Shown here piece by piece: positions 38,361 through 49,807 of a stretch of DNA of 64,000 nucleotides. Both the position numbers and the translations under genes were made by a program. The stretch lies in NCBI RefSeq assembly GCF_004682015.1, contig NZ_SMLM01000001.1, positions 744,001 to 808,000 on the forward strand, written 5' to 3'. Position 1 is the stretch's first letter; every line of letters starts with the position of its first letter. The stretch comes from Ramlibacter henchirensis. Lineage in GTDB: Bacteria; Pseudomonadota; Gammaproteobacteria; Burkholderiales; Burkholderiaceae_C. Under the pieces are notes generated by a model. It searched no databases. It saw only the letters and a program-made list of their open reading frames with translations, and was not told the origin of the DNA.

Positions 38361-40349
38361 TCAGGTGGCCGCGAACGGCTGCCTGGCTTCCCACCAGGCC
38401 AGCACCTGGGCCACCGAGTCTTCGACCGATTGCTCCGAGTTGTCCAGCAGGAGGGCATCCTGCGCCGGCTTGAGGGGCGCGACGGCGCGTTGCGAATCGC
38501 GCGCGTCACGCGCTTCCAGATCGGCGCGAAGGGTGTCTATTGTAGGGGCAAAGCCCTTTGAAATCAATTGCTTATGCCTGCGCTCGGCCCTGCGCGCGGC
38601 GCTCGCGGTGAGGAACACCTTGAGCTGCGCGTCGGGAAAGATGACGGTGCCCATGTCGCGCCCGTCGGCGACAAGGCCGGGCAGGCGGCGGAACGACTGC
38701 TGCAGCGCCACGAGGGCGGTGCGTACCGCCGGCAAGGCCGACACCCTGGACGCGTTCATGCCCGCTTCCTCGGTGCGGATCGCATCCGTCACGTCGTCGC
38801 CGCCCAGCAGCACCCGGCCCTGCTCGAAGGCGACCGGCAGGCGCTCGGCCATCGACGCGATGGAGTGCTCGTGGGCTTGATCCAGGGCCAGCCCGGCGCG
38901 GATGGCGGCCAGGGCCGTGATGCGATAGAGCGCGCCGGAATCCAGGTAGAGGTAGCCCAGCCGCTGCGCCGTCTGCGAAGCCAGCGTGCCCTTGCCCGAC
39001 GCCGTGGGACCGTCGATGCAGACCACCGGCACGCGCGGCGCGGGCAGCTGCACGACGCTGAACAGGGCCTCGAAATAATCCGGGAACGTCTTGGCGACGC
39101 ACTTCGGGTCGTCGATCCGCACCGGCAGCCCCTGCGGATTGAAGGCCGCGAGCGAGAAGCACATGGCGACACGGTGGTCGTCGTAGGTGCGGATGCGCGC
39201 GGCTTTCCACTGCGCGGGCGGCGTGACGCACAGGTAGTCCGGACCTTCCTCGACCGCAGCGCCGAGCTTGCGCAGCTCGGCGGCCATCGCGGCCAGCCGG
39301 TCCGTCTCCTTCACGCGCCAGCTGGCGATGTTGCGCAGCGTGCTCGGGCCGTCCGCGTAAAGCGCCATCACCGCCAGCGTCATCGCGGCGTCGGGGATGT
39401 GGTTGCAGTCCAGGTCCAGCCGCTTCAGCGGCCAGGCGCCGCGCGAGACCTGCACCCAGTTGGGGCCGCTGGCGACGCTGGCGCCCATCGTCTGGGCCGC
39501 ATCGAGGAAGCGGATGTCGCCCTGGATCGAATCGCGGCCGACGCCGAGGATTCGCACGCCTTGCTCCGACGCGATGGCGCCCAGCGCGGCGAAGTAGCTG
39601 GCCGAGGAGGCGTCGGCTTCGACGTGAACTTCGCCCGGTGTCGTGTAGCGGCTGCCGGCAGGGATGGTGAATCGCTGCCAGCCATCCCGCCGCACGTGCA
39701 CGCCGAAGCGCGCGAGCAGGTTGAGCGTGATCTCGACATAGGGCTTCGAGATCAGTTCGCCCACCACCTCGACCACGACGTCCTGCCGCGCCACCAGCGG
39801 CAGCGCCATCAGGAGCGCGGTGAGGAACTGGCTGGAAACGTCACCACGTACCTGGATCGGCGCATCCAGCCGCAGTGCGGCGGGGCGGCCGATGCGAAGG
39901 GGCGGGTAGCCCTCCTGGCCGGCGTAGTCGATCGAACAGCCGAGTTGCCGCAGCGCATCGACCAGGTCGCCGATGGGGCGATCGTGCATGCGTGGCACGC
40001 CGCTGAGTTCGTAATCGCCGCCGAGCACCGCGAGCGCGGCCGTGAGCGGTCGCATGGCGGTGCCCGCGTTGCCCAGGAACAAGCGGGCCTGCGGCGCGGG
40101 ACCACGCGTGCCGAAGCCCGTGACCTGCACCGACGTGCCCTGCGCGGCAACGGCGCATCCGAGCGCGCGGAGCGCATCGAGCATCACGCGCGTGTCGTCC
40201 GAATCGAGCAGGTCGTGGACGACCGTCGTGCCTTCGCTCAGCGCCGCCAGCAGCAGCACGCGGTTGGAGATGCTCTTGGAGCCCGGCAGCCGCACCTGGC
40301 CGCCGGCCGTGTCGAACGCGGGGATGTCGAGGAATTCGGTGGCGAACAT
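38361..40349 (-). CDS. aroA-cmk: bifunctional EPSP synthase / cytidylate kinase fusion
   Basis: A 662-residue fusion. Residues 1 to about 435 are 5-enolpyruvylshikimate-3-phosphate synthase ([41 protein letters not shown]), the sixth step of the shikimate pathway. From about 440 on is CMP/dCMP kinase with the P-loop [12 protein letters not shown] near residue 446, [12 protein letters not shown] and [15 protein letters not shown]. There is no stop or start between the domains. In most bacteria the two genes are adjacent but separate in front of rpsA; fused forms are known in this bacterial group. It follows tyrA by 12 bases. Confidence 0.95.
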   Translation of the reverse strand: MFATEFLDIPAFDTAGGQVRLPGSKSISNRVLLLAALSEGTTVVHDLLDSDDTRVMLDALRALGCAVAAQGTSVQVTGFGTRGPAPQARLFLGNAGTAMRPLTAALAVLGGDYELSGVPRMHDRPIGDLVDALRQLGCSIDYAGQEGYPPLRIGRPAALRLDAPIQVRGDVSSQFLTALLMALPLVARQDVVVEVVGELISKPYVEITLNLLARFGVHVRRDGWQRFTIPAGSRYTTPGEVHVEADASSASYFAALGAIASEQGVRILGVGRDSIQGDIRFLDAAQTMGASVASGPNWVQVSRGAWPLKRLDLDCNHIPDAAMTLAVMALYADGPSTLRNIASWRVKETDRLAAMAAELRKLGAAVEEGPDYLCVTPPAQWKAARIRTYDDHRVAMCFSLAAFNPQGLPVRIDDPKCVAKTFPDYFEALFSVVQLPAPRVPVVCIDGPTASGKGTLASQTAQRLGYLYLDSGALYRITALAAIRAGLALDQAHEHSIASMAERLPVAFEQGRVLLGGDDVTDAIRTEEAGMNASRVSALPAVRTALVALQQSFRRLPGLVADGRDMGTVIFPDAQLKVFLTASAARRAERRHKQLISKGFAPTIDTLRADLEARDARDSQRAVAPLKPAQDALLLDNSEQSVEDSVAQVLAWWEARQPFAAT

Positions 40350-40361
40350 CGCCGGCCTTTC

Positions 40362-41234
40362 TCAGGCCTTGCGCGCGCCCATGCGCCAGTCCGAGCGCAG
40401 CTGGCTGGCCTGGGCGATCAGCTCCTCGAGCGCTTCGCCGTTGCCCGCCTCGATCAGCGCCTGCATGGCCTGCAGCGTCTGCTGGAACAGCTGGGACTGC
40501 TCGAGCAGCTCCTGCTTGTTGGCCATCAGGATGTCGCGCCACATCTTGGGCTCGCTGGCCGCGATGCGGGTGAAGTCGCGAAAGCCCGGGCCGGCGAGGG
40601 CCAGGAAATCCTGCCCCTGCGGCTGGGCCGAGATGCCGTTCACCAGCGCGAAGGCGATCAGGTGCGGCAGGTGGCTCACCGCCGCGAACGCGGAATCGTG
40701 CGCTTCGGGCGACATCTGCTGCACCTGGCAGCCCAGCGCCTCCCAGACTTCGCGCGCCCGGTTCAGCTGCGCGACCTGGGTGCGCTCGATGGGCGTGATG
40801 ATCACCTGGCGGTTGGCGTACAGGTCGGCGTCGGCATGTTCGACGCCCGAGGCTTCCTTGCCGGCGATGGGGTGGCAGGGCACGAAAGAGCCGACGTTCT
40901 CGCGCAGCACGCGACGGGCAGCGTCGATGACGTCGCGCTTCGTGGACCCCACGTCCATGATCAGCATGTCGCGGTTCACCAGGTGGCGGATGGCCTTGAG
41001 CGTGGCCTCGGTGGCGGCGACCGGCACGGCCAGCAGCACGATGTCGGCGCCGGAGACCGCCAGCAGGGCCGAGGGCGCCTCGACATCGATCACGCCGAGC
41101 TGACGCGCGCGCTCGGTGGTGGAGGGCGACTTGCTGTAGCCCACCACGCGCTTGACCAGGCCGGCCCGCTTGAGGGCGAGGGCGAAGGACCCGCCCATGA
41201 GGCCGCAGCCGATCAGTCCCAGTTGTTCGAACAT
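40362..41234 (-). CDS. tyrA: prephenate dehydrogenase
   Basis: 290 residues. The NAD-binding loop is GLIGCGLMGGS at residues 6-16; the catalytic His is in CHPIAGKEASGV near residue 120, and SHLPHLIAFAL belongs to the dimer core. It oxidatively decarboxylates prephenate (or arogenate) to the tyrosine precursor. No chorismate mutase or ACT domain is attached. It lies between pheA and aroA-cmk in the aromatic amino acid operon. Confidence 0.95.
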   Translation of the reverse strand: MFEQLGLIGCGLMGGSFALALKRAGLVKRVVGYSKSPSTTERARQLGVIDVEAPSALLAVSGADIVLLAVPVAATEATLKAIRHLVNRDMLIMDVGSTKRDVIDAARRVLRENVGSFVPCHPIAGKEASGVEHADADLYANRQVIITPIERTQVAQLNRAREVWEALGCQVQQMSPEAHDSAFAAVSHLPHLIAFALVNGISAQPQGQDFLALAGPGFRDFTRIAASEPKMWRDILMANKQELLEQSQLFQQTLQAMQALIEAGNGEALEELIAQASQLRSDWRMGARKA

Positions 41235-41253
41235 TCCGTGGGTGCTCCTGGCC

Positions 41254-42336
41254 TCAGTCGCCGACGGGATAGGTGCCGAGCACCTTGTAGAACGCGCACA
41301 GCTTGCGCAGGTCGGCCAGCGCAGCGGCGACGTGGGGCTGGGATGGATGGCCTTCCACGTCGATGAAGAAGAAGTACTCCCACTGGCCGGACCTGGCCGG
41401 GCGGGATTCGAAGCGGGTCATGGACACGCCGTGCTGCTTGAGCGGGACCAGGATGTCGTGCACCGCGCCCGGGCGATTGGGAACCGACACCACGAGGCTC
41501 ACGCAGTCCTTCCCGGAGGCCTGCGGCGCGGCCAGCGTCTGCGGCAGGCAGACGACGGCGAAGCGGGTGCGGTTGAAGGCGTCGTCCTGGATCGCGTGCG
41601 CCGCGATGTGCAGGCCGAATTCGCTGCCCGCGCGTTCGCTGGCGATGCCCGCCCACGCGGGGTTGGTGGCCGCCAGCCGGGCGCCCTCGGCGTTGCTGGC
41701 GACGGCGCGGCGTTCGGCGTTCGGCAGGTGCTTGCCCAGCCAGCCCTGGCACTGCGCCAGGGCCTGGGGATGGGCGAGGACGGCCTCGATGCCGTCCAGC
41801 GAGGCGTGCTTGCGCAGGAGGTGATGGCGCACCAGCAGACTGATCTCGCCCACGATGTGCAGCGGCGACGTGAGCAGCAGGTCCAGCGAGCGGGTGACCA
41901 CGCCTTCGGTGCTGTTCTCCACCGGCACCACGCCGTACTGGGCGGTGCCCGCCGCGGCGGCCTGGAACACCTCGTCGAAGCTGACGCAGGGCACGTGCTC
42001 GATGCTCGAGCCGAAGAACTGCACGGCCGCCTGCTCGCTGAAGGTGCCCGTGGGGCCCAGGTAAGCGACGCGCTGCGGCGCTTCGAGCGCTCGGCAGGCC
42101 GACATGATCTCGCGCCAGATGGTGGCGACGTTCTCCTGCTTCAGCGGGCCGGGGTTGAGCGCCTGCAGACCGTTGATCACTTCCGCTTCGCGCTCGGGGC
42201 GGAAGACCGGGGAGCCCTCGGCCCGTTTCAGGTCGCCGACTTCGTTGGCCAGCGCCGCGCGGCGATTGAGCAGCCCCAGCAGCTCGCGGTCGACCGCATC
42301 GATTTCGCCGCGAAGCTGCGCCAGGTCCTTGGGCAT
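41254..42336 (-). CDS. pheA: chorismate mutase / prephenate dehydratase (P-protein)
   Basis: 360 residues with three domains: AroQ chorismate mutase (LAQLRGEIDAVDRELLGLLN, residues 5-24), prephenate dehydratase (VAYLGPTGTFSEQAA near 95, and the Thr-containing NRTRFAVV), and an ACT regulatory domain (CVSLVVSVPNRPGAVHDIL, then the phenylalanine-binding ESRPAR). It directs chorismate to phenylpyruvate. It starts five bases after gyrA; serC, usually found between them in related genomes, is absent. Confidence 0.96.
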   Translation of the reverse strand: MPKDLAQLRGEIDAVDRELLGLLNRRAALANEVGDLKRAEGSPVFRPEREAEVINGLQALNPGPLKQENVATIWREIMSACRALEAPQRVAYLGPTGTFSEQAAVQFFGSSIEHVPCVSFDEVFQAAAAGTAQYGVVPVENSTEGVVTRSLDLLLTSPLHIVGEISLLVRHHLLRKHASLDGIEAVLAHPQALAQCQGWLGKHLPNAERRAVASNAEGARLAATNPAWAGIASERAGSEFGLHIAAHAIQDDAFNRTRFAVVCLPQTLAAPQASGKDCVSLVVSVPNRPGAVHDILVPLKQHGVSMTRFESRPARSGQWEYFFFIDVEGHPSQPHVAAALADLRKLCAFYKVLGTYPVGD

Positions 42337-42341
42337 GGCGG

Positions 42342-44978
<2,637 letters not shown>

Positions 44979-45099
44979 GCGGGAGGGGCCGGCGGAGGGG
45001 TGAAACAGGCGATTTTACCGTTCGCAAGACCCTGTCGCGGACCTGCAACACAAGGCCGGGATTCCGGTTTTGTCCTACGCCCGGCATCCGGGGCCTCCG

Positions 45100-45127
45100 T
45101 TGATTGTGTAAGGACGTGTGGCACAAT
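45100..45127 (+). promoter_or_regulatory. sigma-70-type promoter of the OmpA-like gene
   Basis: TTGATT (45100-45105) and CACAAT (45122-45127) are separated by 16 bases and would start transcription near 45134, leaving a leader of about 80 bases. The gene's ribosome site is AAGAGGAGAACC. Confidence 0.5.
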
Positions 45128-45212
45128 CGATGGGACGTTTTCGGTGAATGGTCACCTGAATCGTAGTTTTCTCGCAGCGGGGCTGCGGCCTTTTCCCCTT
45201 AAGAGGAGAACC

Positions 45213-45923
45213 ATGAAGAAACTGAACCACGTGGCGTTGCTGTTCGCCGCTGCCGCTATTTCTGTCCCGGCGCTGGCGCAGACCGCCGGCGCCCCCGCAC
45301 GGCCCGCCGCGGCCGGCGGTGGCACTCAGTTGGACAACTGGCAGAACGGCACCGGCGAGTTGGTGTGGAGAAACGGCACCAACGAACTGTGCTGGCGCGA
45401 CGCCAACTGGACGCCCGCCACCGCCGCTCGTGGTTGCGATGGCGCGCTGGTTCCGCCGCCCCCGCCGCCTCCGCCTGCTCCTGCGCCCACCCCGGCCCCG
45501 GCGCCTGCTCCGGCCCCGACGCCTGCTCCCCCGCCGCCCGCCGCCGCTCCGCAGCCGCCCGCCGCGACGAAGGTGACGTACGCCGCCGACGCCTTCTTCG
45601 ACTTCGACCGCGCCAACCTCAAGCCGGAAGGCCGTGCGAAGCTGGACGACCTGGTGAGCAAGGTCAAGGACATCAACCTGGAAGTCGTGATCGCCGTCGG
45701 CCACACCGACTCGGTGGGCGCCGACAACTACAACCAGCGCCTGTCCGTGCGCCGCGCCGAGGCCGTCAAGTCCTACCTCGTGTCCAAGGGCATCGAGAAG
45801 AACCGCGTGTACACCGAAGGCAAGGGCGAGAAGCAGCCGGTTGCCGACAACAAGACCGGCGAAGGCCGCGCGAAGAACCGCCGCGTGGAAATCGAAGTGG
45901 TCGGCACGCGCGCCAACCGCTGA
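45213..45923 (+). CDS. OmpA-family outer-membrane/peptidoglycan-linking protein
   Basis: 236 residues. A signal peptide ending ALAQT is followed by a short domain with WQNGTGELVWRNGTNELCWRD (region about 45-65; two Cys nearby), a Pro/Ala hinge of about 45 residues (100-145), and a C-terminal OmpA-like peptidoglycan-binding domain (YAADAFFDFDRANLKPEG, GHTDSVGADNYNQRLSVRRA, NRRVEIEV). There is no eight-stranded barrel, so it is the short betaproteobacterial form that tethers the outer membrane to murein. A strong RBS, promoter and terminator suggest high expression. Confidence 0.93.
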   Translation: MKKLNHVALLFAAAAISVPALAQTAGAPARPAAAGGGTQLDNWQNGTGELVWRNGTNELCWRDANWTPATAARGCDGALVPPPPPPPPAPAPTPAPAPAPAPTPAPPPPAAAPQPPAATKVTYAADAFFDFDRANLKPEGRAKLDDLVSKVKDINLEVVIAVGHTDSVGADNYNQRLSVRRAEAVKSYLVSKGIEKNRVYTEGKGEKQPVADNKTGEGRAKNRRVEIEVVGTRANR

Positions 45924-45946
45924 AGCAATTCGCGATAGCGAAAGAC

Positions 45947-45975
45947 AAAGGCCCGGTTCGCCGGGCCTTTTCCTT
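45947..45975 (+). terminator. intrinsic terminator of the OmpA-like gene
   Basis: AAAGGCCCGG-TTCG-CCGGGCCTTTT with a stable UUCG tetraloop and a T-rich tail, 23 bases after the stop codon. Confidence 0.9.
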
Positions 45976-46005
45976 TGATGGCCGCGATCGCGGCAAGAAT
46001 GCAGC

Positions 46006-46719
46006 ATGACCGCAAGCAGCAGCGTCAACGCCGACCCCGCCGAGCTGGCGAAGTTCTCCGAGCTGGCCCACCGCTGGTGGGACACCGAGAGTGAGTTCGC
46101 TCCGCTTCACCGGATCAATCCATTGCGCCTCGGGTGGATCGAGTCGCAGGTGCCGCTCGCGGGAAAGCGTGCGCTGGACGTGGGCTGCGGCGGCGGCATC
46201 CTGGCGGACTCCATGGCGCGGCAGGGCGCGAAGGTCCTGGGCATCGATCTGTCCACCAAGGCGCTGCGCGTGGCCCAGCTGCATGCGCTGGAAGCCGGCA
46301 CGCCGAACGTCGAGTACCGCGAGGTCAGTGTCGAAGGCCTCGCGATGGAGCAGGCAGGCGCCTTCGACGTGGTGACCTGCATGGAGATGCTGGAGCACGT
46401 GCCGGATCCCGGATCGGTGGTGCGTTCGTGCGCCGAGCTGGTGAAGCCGGGCGGGTGGGTGTTCTTCTCCACCCTCAATCGCAACGCGAAGGCTTTCCTG
46501 TACGCCATCGTGGGCGCCGAGTACGTGCTCAATCTGCTGCCGCGCGGCACGCACGAGTACCTGAAGTTCATCCGCCCGAGCGAGCTGGCCGGTTTCTGCC
46601 GCTCGGCGGGGCTGGACTGGGTCGAGACGAAGGGGCTGGAGTACAACCCGCTGCTGCGCCGCTACAGGCTCAGCCGGGACGCCTCAGTCAACTATCTCGT
46701 CGCGACGCGGAGACGCTGA
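46006..46719 (+). CDS. ubiG: bifunctional ubiquinone O-methyltransferase UbiG
   Basis: 237 residues. It performs both O-methylations of ubiquinone synthesis. Signatures are the N-terminal [19 protein letters not shown] (family hallmark), motif [16 protein letters not shown] near residue 55, [15 protein letters not shown], and [20 protein letters not shown] (region 165-184). It is followed one base later by gph, the usual betaproteobacterial pairing. Confidence 0.96.
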   Translation: MTASSSVNADPAELAKFSELAHRWWDTESEFAPLHRINPLRLGWIESQVPLAGKRALDVGCGGGILADSMARQGAKVLGIDLSTKALRVAQLHALEAGTPNVEYREVSVEGLAMEQAGAFDVVTCMEMLEHVPDPGSVVRSCAELVKPGGWVFFSTLNRNAKAFLYAIVGAEYVLNLLPRGTHEYLKFIRPSELAGFCRSAGLDWVETKGLEYNPLLRRYRLSRDASVNYLVATRRR

Positions 46720-46720
46720 G

Positions 46721-47395
46721 ATGTTTCATGGCATCCGCGCCGTGCTGTTCGACCTGGACGGCACGCTGATCGACAGTGCACCGGACCTGGGGGCCGCGGC
46801 CGACCAGATGCGGGTTGCGCGCAACCTGCCTTCGCTGCCGCTCGATCGCTATCGGCCCATGGCGGGCGCGGGCGCGCGCGGCATGCTGGGCGTCGCGTTC
46901 GGGATCACGCCCGACCACGAGGAGTTCCCCGCCCTGCGCGAGGAGTTCTTCCGCAACTACGAGCAGCGGATGACGCTGCACACCTTCGCGTTCGACGGCG
47001 TGCCGCAACTGCTGGAGCAGCTGCGTGCGCGCGGCTTCGCCTGGGGCGTGGTCACGAACAAGTCGATGCGCTTCACCGGTCCGCTGACGCAGGCGATGCC
47101 GCTCTTCGCCACCGCCGGCGCCATCGTGGGCGGCGACAGCACTCCGCACTCCAAGCCTCACCCCGAGCCGCTGTTCGAGGCGGCCCGGCGGCTCGGCTTG
47201 CCGCCCGGCGAGTGCCTCTACGTCGGCGACGACGAGCGGGACGTCATCGCGGGCCGCGCGGCCGGCATGCCGACGGTCGCGGCCACCTACGGCTATCTCG
47301 GCGGTACGCCCGACGTGGACCGCTGGAACCCGGACGCGCGGATTTCTTCGCCGCTGGATCTCCTTTCGCTCTTGAAGAATCCCAGCCCGGCCTAA
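46721..47395 (+). CDS. gph: phosphoglycolate phosphatase (HAD hydrolase)
   Basis: 224 residues of the HAD superfamily. The nucleophile loop LFDLDGTLIDSAPDL is at residues 9-23, motif II WGVVTNKS near 115, motif III Lys in HSKPHPEP, and motif IV GDDERDVIAGRAAGM. It removes phosphoglycolate formed during DNA repair or photorespiration-like chemistry. Its 3' end overlaps the tmRNA promoter. Confidence 0.9.
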   Translation: MFHGIRAVLFDLDGTLIDSAPDLGAAADQMRVARNLPSLPLDRYRPMAGAGARGMLGVAFGITPDHEEFPALREEFFRNYEQRMTLHTFAFDGVPQLLEQLRARGFAWGVVTNKSMRFTGPLTQAMPLFATAGAIVGGDSTPHSKPHPEPLFEAARRLGLPPGECLYVGDDERDVIAGRAAGMPTVAATYGYLGGTPDVDRWNPDARISSPLDLLSLLKNPSPA

Positions 47396-47398
47396 AAT
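47372..47398 (+). promoter_or_regulatory. putative tmRNA promoter inside the end of gph
   Basis: TTGAAG (47372-47377) and TAAAAT (47393-47398) lie 15 bases apart, and the -10 box includes the gph stop codon. Start of transcription would fall only a few bases before the mature tmRNA 5' end at 47409. Confidence 0.45.
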
Positions 47399-47408
47399 AC
47401 GAGCTCCT

Positions 47409-47781
47409 GGGGCTGCACCGGTTTCGACGTGGGTTCGGACACGCAGCAGGGCATGTCGAGGTTCAGTCACCTCGTTAATCCGCTGAAACAAACTAACTGC
47501 GAACGACGAACGTTACGCACTCGCCGCTTAAACACCGGTGAGCCTCACAACAGCTGGTCCATGGGCTGGGCCGGGGTCGCAAGGTCCCGGTTGTGAGGGA
47601 ATCCACATGGGCTGGTTTCCACCCGGGTGCCTTGGGCGGGAACGAGAAAATAGGGCACTGGCGGCTGGCATAGCGTGCGTCTGCGCGATGCCGGCGGCGA
47701 GAACCAAATCAGAGCGCTAAACATGTAGAACTGCTCGGAGAAGGCTTGCGGACGCGGGTTCAATTCCCGCCAGCTCCACCA
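47409..47781 (+). ncRNA. ssrA: transfer-messenger RNA (tmRNA)
   Basis: A one-piece tmRNA of 373 bases. The 5' end GGGGCTG pairs with CAGCTCC before the terminal ACCA (acceptor stem), and the T-arm GGACGCGGGTTCAATTCCCG precedes it. The tag reading frame starts at GCG 47499 and ends with TAA at 47529-47531, encoding ANDERYALAA, a typical betaproteobacterial degradation tag. It rescues stalled ribosomes with SmpB. The ORF on the opposite strand here is spurious. Confidence 0.97.
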
Positions 47782-47790
47782 TCTTCCTGA

Positions 47791-47825
47791 AGGCTGCCCG
47801 GTCGCGAGACCGAGCAGCCTTTTTC
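47791..47825 (+). terminator. intrinsic terminator of tmRNA
   Basis: AGGCTGC (47791-47797) pairs with GCAGCCT (47814-47820), with an internal CCGGTC/GACCGG-like extension, followed directly by TTTTT. Confidence 0.9.
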
Positions 47826-47900
47826 GATGCATCGCCCAGTGCATCACGCCGCGCGCGCTACCGGCAAGCGTGTCGACACAACTGCACATGCATGGCCGCT

Positions 47901-47929
47901 GTCCTACATGCATGCGTTCACGTCCTACA
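47901..47929. repeat. two direct GTCCTACA repeats 21 bases apart
   Basis: GTCCTACA is found at 47901-47908 and 47922-47929, two helical turns apart, about 90-110 bases before the small ORF at 48015. It may be an operator pair; this is a weak, pattern-only call. Confidence 0.3.
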
Positions 47930-48014
47930 CGCGACAACACGGTGGCCTCCTAGATTCCCGCTCGCAGCGCTCGAGCGTCGCTGCACGAGCCACCCGCACG
48001 TCAAGGACGAGCCA

Positions 48015-48200
48015 ATGCATTCATCCCCCCGGAAACAGCTCGGCGGCCCGCGCCGCGAGAAGTACGCTGCCCTGGAGGTCGCCGCGGACGAGGAGATCGA
48101 GCGCCGCGTTTACCGTGGCAGCCAGCCCAAGGCCCGCAAGTTCCCGCTGCGCGGCGAGGCTTCGCGCGAGGAGCGCAGCCGCCAGAGTCCGCGCGGCTGA
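48015..48200 (+). CDS. 61-residue highly charged hypothetical protein
   Basis: MHSSPRKQLGGPRREKYAAL begins a protein rich in Arg, Lys and Glu with no hydrophobic segment; the middle reads EEIERRVYRGSQPKARKFPL. AAGGACGAGCCA before the ATG is a reasonable ribosome site. It stands alone between tmRNA and the RsuA-like gene. Composition suggests a small nucleic-acid- or ribosome-associated protein, but there is no recognisable family. Confidence 0.5.
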   Translation: MHSSPRKQLGGPRREKYAALEVAADEEIERRVYRGSQPKARKFPLRGEASREERSRQSPRG

Positions 48201-48242
48201 GGGCCCGGGGCGCGCGGCGGCTTGCCGCATACTGCGCGCCCG

Positions 48243-48965
48243 ATGCAACTGCAGCAGATCCTCTTCAGCCAAGGCTTCGGCACTCGCCGCGTCTGCATCG
48301 GCTTGGTGGAGCAGGGCCTCGTGGCCGTGAACGGCAGTCCGTGCATCGATCCGTTCACCGAATTCGAGCCGCATGGCTTGCAGTTCACCGTGCAGGGCCG
48401 AGCATGGAGTTACCACGAGAAAGCCTACGTGGTCTTGCACAAGCCGGCGGGCTACGAGTGCTCGCAGAAGCCCGGCGCGTGGCCCAGCATTTACACGCTG
48501 CTGCCCGCCCCAATACGCCAGCGTCCGCAGCGCCAGGGACAGCCGGGCGTGCAGGCCATCGGGCGTCTCGACCAGGACACCACCGGGCTGCTGCTGTTGA
48601 GCGACGACGGCGCGTTCATCCACCGCATGGCCTCCCCCAAGCGGCACGTTCCCAAGGTGTACGAGGTCACGACCCGCCATCCAGTGGATGCCGCGATGCT
48701 GGTCCGCCTGCTCGAGGGCGTCGTGCTCGAGGACGATCCGCGGCCCGTGCGTGCTGCTGCTTGCGAGCAGACGAACGAGCGCGGTCTGCGGCTGACGCTC
48801 ACGGAGGGCAAGTACCACCAGGTCAAGCGCATGGTGGCCGCCGCCGGCAATCGCGTCGACCAGCTGCACCGCTCGCGCATCGGCGGGCTGGAGCTGCCGC
48901 CCGAGCTGCGGCCGGGCGAGTGGCGCTGGCTGGAGCCGGCTGAGCTGGCGCTCCTGTCGCCCTGA
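48243..48965 (+). CDS. rsuA: RsuA-type 16S rRNA pseudouridine synthase
   Basis: 240 residues: an N-terminal S4 RNA-binding segment (LQQILFSQGFGTRRVCIGLV, residues 2-21) and the RsuA/RluB/E/F catalytic domain with the Asp in GRLDQDTTGLLLLSDDG near residue 118, plus YHQVKRMVAAAGNRV. It isomerises a uridine in 16S rRNA (U516 in E. coli). Assignment to RsuA rather than RluE/RluF rests on length and overall pattern. An in-frame ATG seven codons upstream is possible. Confidence 0.85.
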   Translation: MQLQQILFSQGFGTRRVCIGLVEQGLVAVNGSPCIDPFTEFEPHGLQFTVQGRAWSYHEKAYVVLHKPAGYECSQKPGAWPSIYTLLPAPIRQRPQRQGQPGVQAIGRLDQDTTGLLLLSDDGAFIHRMASPKRHVPKVYEVTTRHPVDAAMLVRLLEGVVLEDDPRPVRAAACEQTNERGLRLTLTEGKYHQVKRMVAAAGNRVDQLHRSRIGGLELPPELRPGEWRWLEPAELALLSP

Positions 48966-49742
48966 TCAGGGCTTGCCGGCCAGAAACGCGGCGATGCGCT
49001 CCGTCACGCTGTCGGGCTGGTCGCGGTGGGGCGAGTGGCCGCACTGGGGCAGCACCTGCATCTCGAAGGGCCCCGAAGTCGGCGCGATCTCCTCGATCTG
49101 CCGCAGCGTGCCGTAAGCGTCGTCCGCGCCCTGGATCGCCAGCACGGGCGCGGTGATGCTCCGGCATTCGGTGCGGATGTCGAACGCGCGGAACGCCGGA
49201 TCCAGCCAGGCGTCGTTCCACTGCCAGAACGCGACGTCCACGTCCTCATGGAACCGCCCCAGCCGCTCGCGCAGGCCGCCTTCCAGGTACGCATCGCGCG
49301 CCAGCTCGATCGAATGGATCGAGATGTCCTCCACCATCACGTGCGGCGCCATCACGACGCAGGCGGAGAGCGGGTGCCGGCTCGCGTACAGCAGCGCGAT
49401 GCTGCCGCCGTCCGAATGGCCCACCAGCACGGGAGCCGTCCGAATTCCCATGGCCGCCAACAGGGCGGGCAACACCTCGTAAGCCTCGCCGTGCATGTAA
49501 TCGGGCTTCAGGCGCCCCGCATTACGCACGTCCGGTACCGGTTCCGAAGCGCCGTAGCCGCGCCGGGAATAGACGATCCCCTCGCGCCCGGTGGCTTCGC
49601 ACAGCCGGGCGGGCCACTCCCGCCACATCGCCACCGAACCCAATCCCTCGTGCAGGAAGACCAGCGGCGCAGCTTGTCCGCCGCCGGCGGGCGTGATGCG
49701 TTGAACTTCCAGCCCGACACCATTGACCATGACCCGTTGCAT
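48966..49742 (-). CDS. alpha/beta-fold hydrolase
   Basis: 258 residues. The nucleophile elbow is GHSDGGSIAL near residue 108, the acid is in AIQGADDAYGT and the His in QCGHSPHRDQP, forming a full triad; the oxyanion loop is HEGLGSVAMW. There is no signal peptide. It resembles small ester or C-C bond hydrolases; substrate unknown. It is divergent from the propeller operon. Confidence 0.88.
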   Translation of the reverse strand: MQRVMVNGVGLEVQRITPAGGGQAAPLVFLHEGLGSVAMWREWPARLCEATGREGIVYSRRGYGASEPVPDVRNAGRLKPDYMHGEAYEVLPALLAAMGIRTAPVLVGHSDGGSIALLYASRHPLSACVVMAPHVMVEDISIHSIELARDAYLEGGLRERLGRFHEDVDVAFWQWNDAWLDPAFRAFDIRTECRSITAPVLAIQGADDAYGTLRQIEEIAPTSGPFEMQVLPQCGHSPHRDQPDSVTERIAAFLAGKP

Positions 49743-49807
49743 CGCTTGGATGTTACGGAGAGCGGCCAGTTCTGCCGTCTACACTGTCGCGCTCCCCAGG
49801 AAGTCCC

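Noticed and set aside
45213..45923. OmpA-like gene considered as full OmpA porin
   Set aside because: There is no eight-strand barrel region; only a short N-terminal segment, a Pro hinge and the peptidoglycan domain are present.
47545..47940. A 131-codon minus-strand frame over the tmRNA
   Set aside because: The region is tmRNA by acceptor stem, T-arm and tag sequence; the frame is incidental.
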